From: Lentzea sp.
Lineage (GTDB): Bacteria > Actinomycetota > Actinomycetes > Mycobacteriales > Pseudonocardiaceae
Assembly: GCA_030146905.1 (NCBI GenBank)
Contig: JASLAV010000586.1
Location: forward strand, 1-6,898
DNA: 6,898 nt
Reading direction: 5' to 3'
The number at the start of each line of letters is the position of its first letter. Positions within the stretch are counted from its first letter, which is position 1. The notes beneath the pieces were generated by a model, which ran no database searches, was not told the origin of the DNA, and worked only from the letters and a program-made list of their open reading frames with translations. The translations under genes and the position numbers were made by a program. This document shows positions 1 to 5,483 of the stretch, piece by piece.

Positions 1-246
1 GCCGCGCTCGACCCGGTGCGCCAGATGATGCGCGAGGTCGTCGACTACGGCACTGCACCACAGCTCAAGCCGTACGGAGACGTGCGCGGCAAGACTGGTA
101 CCGCGCAGTTCGGTGACGGCGTGCACTCACACGGGTGGTTCATGGGTTACCGCGGGGATGTCGCGTTCGCGACGCTCGTCCTCAGCGGTGAGACCTCGAC
201 TCCGGCCGTGGAGGTGGCGGCGAGGTTCCTCAAGGCGGTGCCGTGA
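1..246 (+). CDS. Penicillin-binding transpeptidase, C-terminal fragment (5' end outside window)
   Basis: This is the last 81 residues of a serine transpeptidase that cross-links peptidoglycan outside the membrane. The frame is open from base 1, so the start lies upstream. The fragment carries the third active-site box, KTGTAQ (fragment residues 31-36), followed by the usual beta-strand segment HGWFMGYRGD and a short C-terminal helix ending VAARFLKAVP. The SxxK and SxN boxes would lie upstream and cannot be seen. The next-but-one gene is mapB. In Mycobacterium tuberculosis the penicillin-binding lipoprotein Rv2864c lies close to mapB (Rv2861c), so this is probably the same PBP-lipo type; that assignment rests on recalled synteny and on the fragment alone. 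The stop codon overlaps the start of the following small ORF (TGATG). Confidence 0.9.
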   Translation, partial: AALDPVRQMMREVVDYGTAPQLKPYGDVRGKTGTAQFGDGVHSHGWFMGYRGDVAFATLVLSGETSTPAVEVAARFLKAVP

Positions 247-389
247 TGAGCAAGACCACAGACCTGACGACGCGTGAACGCCTGATCAGGGCGGGCATCC
301 TGCTCCCGGCACCGCGGCTGCCCGAGCCGCGGCTGCCGGAGCCGCGTGCCGAGGACCGGCTTCAGGGCGGTCGGCGCGAGCAACGCTAA
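246..389 (+). CDS. Small hypothetical protein, 47 aa, overlapping the PBP stop
   Basis: The ATG at 246 shares its A with the TGA of the upstream PBP gene, a typical translational-coupling arrangement. An AAGGCGG stretch at 232-238 lies 7 nt upstream and could serve as ribosome binding site. The product starts [19 protein letters not shown], then has a proline/arginine-rich tail with the pentapeptide PRLPE twice, and ends [12 protein letters not shown]. It has no membrane segment or cysteine. I do not recognise a family. The segment [14 protein letters not shown] faintly resembles the C-terminal ends of Phd/VapB-type antitoxins, and M. tuberculosis has a VapBC pair between the matching PBP and mapB genes. 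It could therefore be a remnant of such an antitoxin, but this is speculative. It may also be a non-functional spacer ORF. Confidence 0.5.
   Translation: MSKTTDLTTRERLIRAGILLPAPRLPEPRLPEPRAEDRLQGGRREQR
312..346 (+). repeat. 15-bp tandem repeat encoding PRLPE units
   Basis: Two 15-bp units (312-326 and 327-341) differ at a single base (CCGCGGCTGCCCGAG against CCGCGGCTGCCGGAG) and are followed by a partial third copy (342-346). They encode [12 protein letters not shown] in the small ORF. The period is a multiple of three, so copy number changes would keep the frame. Confidence 0.8.
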
Positions 390-392
390 TCT
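387..392 (+). promoter_or_regulatory. Candidate -10 element of a leaderless map promoter
   Basis: TAATCT matches the actinobacterial sigma-A consensus TANNNT and ends 7 nt before the ATG at 400, so a transcript would start at or next to the A of the start codon. Its first three bases are the stop codon of the small ORF. No convincing -35 box is seen. GGGAAG lies between the box and the ATG but only 1-2 nt from it, too close for a normal Shine-Dalgarno site. Inferred from spacing only. Confidence 0.4.
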
Positions 393-399
393 GGGAAGC

Positions 400-1257
400 A
401 TGGCTGTTCGTGCTGTGCTGCAACCCGGTGTGCAATCCCCGCGACGTCAGGTGCCGTCGCGCATCGTGCGTCCCGAGTACGTCGACAAGCCCGCGCCGCA
501 GCGCGGCACCGACCCCTGGGTGCAGACGCCGGAGATCATCGACGCCATGCGCGTCGCGGGCAGGCTGGCGGCGCAGGCGCTGCAGGAGGCCGGCAAGGTC
601 GTCGTCCCCGGTGTGACGACGGACGAGATCGACGCGGTGGCGCACGAGTTCCTGTGCGACAACGGCGCGTACCCGTCGACGCTCGGCTACCGGGGCTTCC
701 CGAAGTCGTGCTGCACCTCGCTCAACGAGGTCATCTGCCACGGCATCCCGGACAGCACCGTCGTCGAGGACGGCGACATCGTGAACATCGACGTGACGGC
801 GTTCATCGGCGGCGTGCACGGCGACACGAACGCCACCTTCCTCGCGGGCAACGTCTCCGAGGAGAACAGGCTCCTGGTCGAGCGCACGCACGAGGCGACC
901 ATGCGCGCCATCAAGGCCGTGAAGCCCGGTCGTGAGCTCAACGTCATCGGCCGCGTCATCGAGGCGTACGCGAACCGGTTCGGCTACGGCGTGGTCCGCG
1001 ACTTCACCGGCCACGGCATCGGCCGGACGTTCCACAGCGGACTCGTGGTCCTGCACTACGACGAGCCGTCGGTGAAGACCGTGCTCGAACCCGGCATGAC
1101 GTTCACGATCGAGCCGATGATCACGCTCGGCGACTACGAGGGCGAGATGTGGGACGACGGCTGGACCGTCACCACGAAGGACAAGAGCTGGACCGCCCAG
1201 TTCGAGCACACGATCGTCGTCACCGAGACCGGCTCGGAGATCCTCACAGTGTGCTGA
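400..1257 (+). CDS. map: Methionine aminopeptidase, type 1c (MapB-like)
   Basis: This metalloenzyme removes the initiator methionine from nascent cytosolic proteins. The 285-residue product has the length of M. tuberculosis MapB. From the ATG at 400 the five or six conserved metal and catalytic residues fall at H114 (ICHGIP), D131 and D142 ([16 protein letters not shown]), H205 (GHGIGR), E238 (TIEPM) and E269 (QFEHT). As I recall it, this is the same numbering as the mycobacterial enzyme, and T94 and C105 of its substrate pocket are also present. This supports the chosen start over an in-frame GTG at 346, which would overlap the small ORF. Residues 1-40 form the proline-containing N-terminal extension that defines type 1c and is thought to contact the ribosome. 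No Shine-Dalgarno site precedes the ATG at proper spacing. The last 14 bp overlap the convergent hydrolase gene. Confidence 0.96.
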   Translation: MAVRAVLQPGVQSPRRQVPSRIVRPEYVDKPAPQRGTDPWVQTPEIIDAMRVAGRLAAQALQEAGKVVVPGVTTDEIDAVAHEFLCDNGAYPSTLGYRGFPKSCCTSLNEVICHGIPDSTVVEDGDIVNIDVTAFIGGVHGDTNATFLAGNVSEENRLLVERTHEATMRAIKAVKPGRELNVIGRVIEAYANRFGYGVVRDFTGHGIGRTFHSGLVVLHYDEPSVKTVLEPGMTFTIEPMITLGDYEGEMWDDGWTVTTKDKSWTAQFEHTIVVTETGSEILTVC

Positions 1258-1924
1258 CCACCGACTTCAGCGCGGCCGCGACCTCGGAGGGCGACGTCGC
1301 GGCCGCCAGGTGGTGCGACTCGACGCGCTCGACCGGCCAGCCCAGCTCCGCCGCCTTCGCCGCCGCGTCCTCGTAGACCGGCGACAGCAGCACGTACCCG
1401 CACGGCCCCGCCCACTCGACGACCGGGCGTTGTTCCTTCAGGAACTCCCACGGCACCTCTGGCGCCTCGTCGCGCATCTCCTCGCGCAGCCCGGCGGGCA
1501 CGAGCCGCAGCGGGTCCGTGTCGAACCAGCGGTCCCAGCGCGGCAGCTTGCCGTCCCGCACCGAGGCCTTGACCTGGCTCACCAGCGCGGGGTCGACGGT
1601 CTCGCGCCACGCCTTGCCGGGGGTCGGCAGGTCCGAGTCGAGGAACACCAGGCCCGCGACGTCCACCTCGAGCGCGTCGGCGAAACCGGGCAGCAGCGGA
1701 CCCGCACCGCTGTGACCGGCCAGCACGAGCCCTCCGGTGACCCCCGAGTCCTCCAGCGCGTCGGCGAAACCGCCGATCAGCCGCTGGTGGACGGGGGCCT
1801 CGTTGATCGTCATCCGCAGGTCCATGAGCAGCACGGCCACCCCGTCGGAGGCCAGTTCGTCGGCGAGCGGGCGCAGGCTCGACGGGCCGAGGAACGGGCT
1901 GTGCATCAGCACGACGGTGACCAT
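1244..1924 (-). CDS. Alpha/beta hydrolase family protein
   Basis: The 226-residue product is a compact alpha/beta-fold hydrolase, probably cytosolic because it has no signal peptide. It opens with a beta strand and oxyanion segment ([21 protein letters not shown]), which places the start at the ATG reading leftward from 1924; an upstream in-frame extension would run antisense through cobQ. The nucleophile elbow is LAGHSGAG, with S72 as probable nucleophile. The strict GxSxG position is alanine (G70-H-S-G-A74). The probable acid lies in SPVYEDAA (E185/D186) and the probable base in ESHHLA (H204/H205). The substrate cannot be predicted; esterase or thioesterase-like activity is possible. It converges on map with a 14-bp overlap and diverges from cobQ, so its promoter must lie inside the cobQ 5' end. 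Confidence 0.85.
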   Translation of the reverse strand: MVTVVLMHSPFLGPSSLRPLADELASDGVAVLLMDLRMTINEAPVHQRLIGGFADALEDSGVTGGLVLAGHSGAGPLLPGFADALEVDVAGLVFLDSDLPTPGKAWRETVDPALVSQVKASVRDGKLPRWDRWFDTDPLRLVPAGLREEMRDEAPEVPWEFLKEQRPVVEWAGPCGYVLLSPVYEDAAAKAAELGWPVERVESHHLAAATSPSEVAAALKSVVSTL

Positions 1925-1952
1925 GCCCGTGATGATGGCAGCATTGGCGTCC

Positions 1953-3452
1953 ATGCGGGGCGCGATGTTGATCTGTGGGACGACCTCCGACGCGGGCAAG
2001 AGCGTCCTCGTGGCAGGCCTGTGCCGCTTTCTGGCACGCCAGGGCGTCGACGTGGTGCCGTTCAAGGCCCAGAACATGTCGAACAACTCGTTCGTCACAC
2101 TCGACGGCGGCGAGATCGGGCGTGCCCAGGCGCTGCAGGCGCGGGCGGCGTTCAAGGAGCCCAGCGTGCGGTTCAACCCCGTGCTGCTCAAGCCGGGCAG
2201 TGACCGCACGTCGCAGGTCGTCGTGCTCGGCAAGGCCGTCGGCGAGGTCTCCGCGCTGAGCTACCGCGAACGCAAGCAGCACCTGCTCGACACCGTGTTG
2301 TCCACTTTGGACGGTCTCAGGCGCGACCACGAGGTCGTCGTCTGCGAGGGCGCCGGCTCGCCGGCCGAGATCAACCTGCGCGCCAACGACATCGCGAACA
2401 TGGGCCTGGCGACACGGGCGAACCTCCCGGTGCTCGTCATCGGCGACATCGACCGCGGTGGCGTGTTCGCGCACCTCTTCGGCACGGTCGCGGTGCTGGA
2501 CGCGGCGGACCAGGCGCTGGTCTCCGGCTTCGTCATCAACAAGTTCCGCGGTGACCAGCGCCTGCTCGAACCGGGCCTGCACCAGCTCAAGGCGCTCACC
2601 GGGCGGGACGTCCTGGGGGTGCTGCCGTGGCGGGAGGAGCTCTGGCTCGACGCCGAGGACTCGTTGTCCTACAACGCCGACGGCGTGATCGGCCGTCCGC
2701 GGCCGCCGAAGCGCGACTGGCTGCGGGTCGCCGTGATCCGGTTGCCGCGCATCTCGAACGCCACCGATGTCGAGGCGCTGGCCTGCGAACCCGGTGTCTC
2801 CGTGCGGTTCGTGACCGAGCCGTCACGGCTGGCGGACGCGGATCTCGTCGTGCTGCCCGGCTCCAAGGCCACCGTCTCCGACCTCGCCTGGCTGCGCGAG
2901 TCGGGCCTGGCCCAGGCGATCGGGCGCTTCGAGGGCCCTGTGCTGGGCATCTGCGGCGGTTTCCAGATGCTGTCGAAGACCATCGAGGACGACGTGGAGT
3001 CCGGTCGCGGCACCGTGGACGGGCTCGGCCTGCTCGACGTCGACATCCGGTTCCAGGCCGCGAAGACCCTTGCCACGCCGTCGGGAACGGCGTGGGACGA
3101 GCCGGTCGGCGGTTACGAGATCCACCACGGACAGGTCGTCCGCAGCGCCGAACGACCGTTGATCGGCGACGAGGGCGCGGAGACCGACCGTGTGCTCGGC
3201 ACGCACTGGCACGGCCTGCTGGAGAACGACGGGTTCCGCCGCAGGTTCCTGCGCTGGGCGGCGGACCGCTCCGGCCGCGACTTCGAGCCGGAAGAAGTGA
3301 GCTTCCAGGCCGCCCGCGAGGCCCAGCTGGACCTGCTGGGCGACTTGGTCGCCGACCACCTCGACACGAAGGCCGTCATCGGCCTGCTGGAACGAGGAGC
3401 TCCCGCCGGGCTTCCGTTCGTGCCGCCCGGCGCCCCGCGAACTGCGGGATAG
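1953..3452 (+). CDS. cobQ: Cobyric acid synthase (glutamine-hydrolysing)
   Basis: CobQ performs the four ATP- and glutamine-dependent amidations that turn adenosylcobyrinic acid a,c-diamide into adenosylcobyric acid in cobalamin biosynthesis. The 499-residue product is family-typical in length. The N-terminal dethiobiotin-synthetase-like domain has the P-loop GTTSDAGKS (9-17), the signature [10 protein letters not shown] (37-46), [12 protein letters not shown] (131-142) and [10 protein letters not shown] (164-173). The C-terminal class I glutamine amidotransferase domain has LPGSKAT (301-307), nucleophile C334 in [16 protein letters not shown] (387-393) and the probable catalytic H420 in GTHWHG. 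The family C-terminal signature [13 protein letters not shown] is complete. I chose ATG 1953 (MRGAMLICG); ATG 1935 would add six residues, and ATG 1965, preceded by GGGG at 1957-1960, would remove four. No other cob gene and no cobalamin riboswitch is in the window. The last 77 bp overlap the convergent exporter gene. Confidence 0.97.
   Translation: MRGAMLICGTTSDAGKSVLVAGLCRFLARQGVDVVPFKAQNMSNNSFVTLDGGEIGRAQALQARAAFKEPSVRFNPVLLKPGSDRTSQVVVLGKAVGEVSALSYRERKQHLLDTVLSTLDGLRRDHEVVVCEGAGSPAEINLRANDIANMGLATRANLPVLVIGDIDRGGVFAHLFGTVAVLDAADQALVSGFVINKFRGDQRLLEPGLHQLKALTGRDVLGVLPWREELWLDAEDSLSYNADGVIGRPRPPKRDWLRVAVIRLPRISNATDVEALACEPGVSVRFVTEPSRLADADLVVLPGSKATVSDLAWLRESGLAQAIGRFEGPVLGICGGFQMLSKTIEDDVESGRGTVDGLGLLDVDIRFQAAKTLATPSGTAWDEPVGGYEIHHGQVVRSAERPLIGDEGAETDRVLGTHWHGLLENDGFRRRFLRWAADRSGRDFEPEEVSFQAAREAQLDLLGDLVADHLDTKAVIGLLERGAPAGLPFVPPGAPRTAG
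2298..2312 (+). other. Short dyad with rare codons inside cobQ
   Basis: TTGTCCACTTTGGAC encodes LSTLD and contains the inverted arms GTCCA and TGGAC around CTT. Three of its five codons (TTG, ACT, TTG) end in a way that is uncommon in this GC3-rich gene. From memory, similar TTGTCCACTTTGGAC strings recur in coding DNA of Amycolatopsis and Saccharothrix relatives. Any function is unknown and it may simply be a lineage word preference. Confidence 0.35.
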
Positions 3453-4269
3453 CGAGGCCCAGCAGCACGACACCACCGGCGGCCGCACGCAGCGGCGTCA
3501 GGTCCTCGCCGAGGAACGCCCACGCCGAGAACATCCCGAACACCGGCACCAGCAGCGAGAACGGCGCCACGACCGACGACTCGTAGCGGCGCAGCAGGAA
3601 CCCCCACACGCCGAACCCGAGCAGCGTCGAGATCCACGCGACGTACCCGATGGCACCGGCACCCGCCCAGTCGATGCTGCCGAGCGCGCTCATGTCCTCG
3701 GTCAGCGCCGACAGCGCGAACAACGGCAGCACCGCCACCGCGCTCACCCACACCATGAACCGCAACGTGTCCGCGGGCCGCGCGTACCGCATCAGCACGT
3801 TCGACACGCCCCAGCACGCCGCCGCCGCGACCACCAGCAGGAACCCGAGCAGCGGCGACGACAGCCCGTAGTCCCACGCGATCAGGCCGATGCCGGCGAT
3901 GGCCAGCGCGATCCCGGTGATCTGCACGGGCCTGGGCCGCTCGCGCAGCACGACGGCGGCGAACACCGCCGTGAAGATCACCTGGCTCTGCAGCACGAGG
4001 CTGGAGAGCCCGGCGGGCATGCCGGCGCTGAGGCCGATGAAGAGGAAGCTGAACTTCGCGACACCCAGCACCAGCCCGACCGCGACGACCCAGCGCCACG
4101 CCACCGACGGCCGTCCCACGAAGAAGATCGCCGGCACCGCCGCCGCGAGGAACCGCAGAGCGGAGAACAGGATCGGCGGGAACTCGTCGAGGCCGACCTT
4201 GAGCACGACGAAGTTGAAGCCCCAGATGGCGGCGACGAGCACGGCGAGCAGGACGTGGCGGGAACTCAT
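3376..4269 (-). CDS. EamA-type transporter of the drug/metabolite transporter superfamily
   Basis: The 297-residue inner-membrane protein has about ten hydrophobic segments arranged as two EamA repeats, roughly residues 5-130 and 140-276. It resembles E. coli EamA, the cysteine/O-acetylserine exporter, over its whole length. Shared blocks include [12 protein letters not shown] (16-27), PAIFFVGRP (46-54), [14 protein letters not shown] (83-96), [11 protein letters not shown] (117-127), [19 protein letters not shown] (227-245) and the FLGE segment (252-255). Export of an amino acid or related metabolite is likely; the exact substrate is not determined. The start is the ATG at 4269, next to the 72-bp region shared with the divergent LysR gene, its probable regulator. 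GAGG lies only 1 nt from the ATG, so the ribosome binding site is not convincing. The last 25 residues, a charged tail after the final membrane segment, are encoded opposite the cobQ 3' end. Confidence 0.92.
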   Translation of the reverse strand: MSSRHVLLAVLVAAIWGFNFVVLKVGLDEFPPILFSALRFLAAAVPAIFFVGRPSVAWRWVVAVGLVLGVAKFSFLFIGLSAGMPAGLSSLVLQSQVIFTAVFAAVVLRERPRPVQITGIALAIAGIGLIAWDYGLSSPLLGFLLVVAAAACWGVSNVLMRYARPADTLRFMVWVSAVAVLPLFALSALTEDMSALGSIDWAGAGAIGYVAWISTLLGFGVWGFLLRRYESSVVAPFSLLVPVFGMFSAWAFLGEDLTPLRAAAGGVVLLGLAIPQFAGRRAARTEARRELLVPAGR

Positions 4270-4284
4270 GCCTCAAGCTTGCGG

Positions 4285-4302
4285 GTGCTAACTGTTTAGC
4301 AC
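4285..4302. promoter_or_regulatory. Perfect dyad in the exporter/LysR divergent region, candidate LysR operator
   Basis: GTGCTAACTGTTTAGCAC has perfect 7-bp arms (GTGCTAA and TTAGCAC) around a 4-bp centre. It is AT-rich against the surrounding DNA and lies in the noncoding 72 bp between the two divergent starts. Size and T/A-rich symmetry fit a LysR-type binding site. The heptamer TTTAGCA recurs at 4328-4334, 33 bp away or about three helical turns on the same face, as expected of a two-site LysR operator. Confidence 0.6.
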
Positions 4303-4329
4303 TAGTTCCGCTTTCTAAGGCGGTGGGTT

Positions 4330-4340
4330 TAGCATCGCTA
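4330..4340. promoter_or_regulatory. Second dyad and candidate -10 box of the LysR gene
   Basis: TAGCATCGCTA has 4-bp arms (TAGC and GCTA) around ATC and shares the TTTAGCA half-site with the upstream dyad. Its first six bases, TAGCAT, match TANNNT and end 6 nt before the ATG at 4342, the spacing of a leaderless promoter. Binding here would block the regulator's own promoter, which fits autoregulation. TTCCGC at 4306-4311 is a poor -35 candidate 18 nt upstream. Inferred from sequence only. Confidence 0.45.
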
Positions 4341-4341
4341 C

Positions 4342-5235
4342 ATGCTCGATCTCGGCAGGTTGAAGGCGCTGCACGCCATCGCCGTGCACGGCACGGTCGG
4401 CGCCGCCGCGGACGTGCTCGGCTACACGCCGTCCGCGGTCTCGCAGCAGATCGCCAAGCTCGAACGTGAAACCCGCACCACGCTGCTGGAACGAGCGGGC
4501 AGAGGCGTCCGGCTCACCGACGCGGCCCGGCTGCTCGCCGACACCGCGGGTCAGGTGCTGAAGCTCGTCGAGGAGGCCGAGGTCGCCCTGGAGGAGCAGC
4601 GCGGCGCCGCGATCGGCCGCCTGTGCCTCGGCTCGTTCGCCACGGCGGCCCGCGGCCTGCTGCCCGACGTGCTGGTGGGCCTGATCGAGCAGCACCCGGC
4701 CCTGGACGTGAGGCTCACGGAGATCGACCCGCCTTACGCCACCGAGGCCGTCGCTCGCGGCGAGCTCGACATGGCGATCGTGCACGACTGGGCGAACACA
4801 CCACTGCCGGTGCCGGAGTCCCTGTCCCGCGCGTACATCGGCGACGACATCGCGGAAGTGCTGATCCCGGTTACGAACCCGTTGTCGCGCAGGGAGTTCC
4901 TCGAACCCGTCGACCTCGCGGGCGAGCGGTGGATCTGCCAGACGGAGGGGTCGATCTGCTTCGACTGGCTGGAGAGGACGTTCCACGGCGCGGGCATCGA
5001 ACCGGTGGTGGCGTACCGGATCAGCGAGTACCGGACGCAGATGGCGTTGCTGGCCAAGGGGATCGGGGTCGCGTTGATCCCGCGGCTCGGCAGGGAGGAG
5101 GTGCCGGAGGGCGTCGTGGCGGTGCCGTTGCGGCCCACGCCCACGCGGCGGTTGTACGCGGTGTGGCGCACGCAGGCTTCGCGCCGGCCCGCGATCACGG
5201 CGACGCTCGACGTGATCAGGCAGGTCGTCGGCTAG
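4342..5235 (+). CDS. LysR family transcriptional regulator
   Basis: The 297-residue protein is a cytosolic DNA-binding regulator. The N-terminal winged helix-turn-helix (about residues 3-62) has the typical AVHGTVGAAADVLGYTPSAVSQQIAKLE pattern, with TPSAVSQQIAKLE (29-41) as the recognition helix region, followed by LLERAGRGVRLTDAAR. A linker helix (about 63-87) leads to a periplasmic-binding-protein-like effector domain (about 90-290) with LCLGSFATAA, ELDMAIVHDW and LLAKGIGVALIPRL. The ligand cannot be read from sequence. It is divergent from the EamA-type exporter, so the exporter is the likely target and its substrate or a precursor the likely co-inducer. There is no Shine-Dalgarno site at proper spacing before the ATG, and a TANNNT box 6 nt upstream suggests leaderless translation. 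Confidence 0.95.
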   Translation: MLDLGRLKALHAIAVHGTVGAAADVLGYTPSAVSQQIAKLERETRTTLLERAGRGVRLTDAARLLADTAGQVLKLVEEAEVALEEQRGAAIGRLCLGSFATAARGLLPDVLVGLIEQHPALDVRLTEIDPPYATEAVARGELDMAIVHDWANTPLPVPESLSRAYIGDDIAEVLIPVTNPLSRREFLEPVDLAGERWICQTEGSICFDWLERTFHGAGIEPVVAYRISEYRTQMALLAKGIGVALIPRLGREEVPEGVVAVPLRPTPTRRLYAVWRTQASRRPAITATLDVIRQVVG

Positions 5236-5256
5236 AAATCAGGTCCCGCGCGGTCC

Positions 5257-5472
5257 TCATGCCTTGCCTTCGCCGCGGCCGCGGAACTTCTTGCCGACCT
5301 CGAAGTCGTTGGGCTCGGGGTTCTTCCCGCCGTTGCCGGAGTTGCAGATGCCGCACATCGGGACGAGCTTCGATCCCGAGCTGCCGCCGTTGAACCAGTC
5401 GTTGCGCTCTTCGTAGAGCCTGGCGGACCGGGTCCGGTCGCGACCACGGCCGCCAGGCACCCTCGCGGGCAC
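5257..5472 (-). CDS. Small hypothetical protein with one CxxC motif, about 71 aa
   Basis: This short frame begins at GTG 5472, 11 nt after the stop of the AlkZ-like gene, with GGCGG about 6 nt upstream as a possible ribosome binding site. A second GTG at 5460 would give 67 residues. The N-terminal third is arginine- and glycine-rich. The rest reads YEERNDWFNGGSSGSKLV, then MCGICNSGNGGKNPEPNDF, and ends in a basic GKKFRGRGEGKA. Codons in this frame end almost always in G or C and the composition (W, F, N, D, K) looks like real protein. Two cysteines (CGIC) could hold half of a zinc site, perhaps in a dimer. I do not recognise a family. It could be the last gene of the hydrolase/glycosylase operon or the degraded tail of a longer gene. 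Confidence 0.5.
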   Translation of the reverse strand: MPARVPGGRGRDRTRSARLYEERNDWFNGGSSGSKLVPMCGICNSGNGGKNPEPNDFEVGKKFRGRGEGKA

Positions 5473-5483
5473 GAAAGACCGCC

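Noticed and set aside
346..399. GTG at 346 as the map start
   Set aside because: It would add 18 residues overlapping the small ORF. ATG 400 gives the 285-residue length and the metal-ligand numbering of MapB.
286..1209. Long minus-strand frame opposite map
   Set aside because: It is a GC-driven shadow: Arg/Ala/Val/Asp-rich with no domain, while the plus strand encodes MapB with all ligands.
1925..1952. Cobalamin riboswitch before cobQ
   Set aside because: The gap is far too short and the upstream sequence is the coding strand complement of the hydrolase, with no B12-box-like sequence seen.
1134..2582. Minus-strand frame of 482 codons
   Set aside because: It crosses map, the hydrolase and cobQ in the wrong frame, and its composition is low-complexity Arg/Ala/Gly.
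2662..2676. Inverted repeat CGTTGTCCTACAACG inside cobQ
   Set aside because: A 6-bp-arm, 3-nt-loop hairpin in the middle of a coding region with no T-tract; expected by chance in GC-rich DNA of this length.
3113..4276. Minus-strand frame of 387 codons over the exporter
   Set aside because: Arg/Gly/Val-rich shadow; the frame ending at 3376 gives a clean EamA protein.
5236..5256. Terminator between the LysR gene and the small CxxC gene
   Set aside because: The 21-bp gap has no matched stem; the GC run there is not a true inverted repeat and no T-tract follows.
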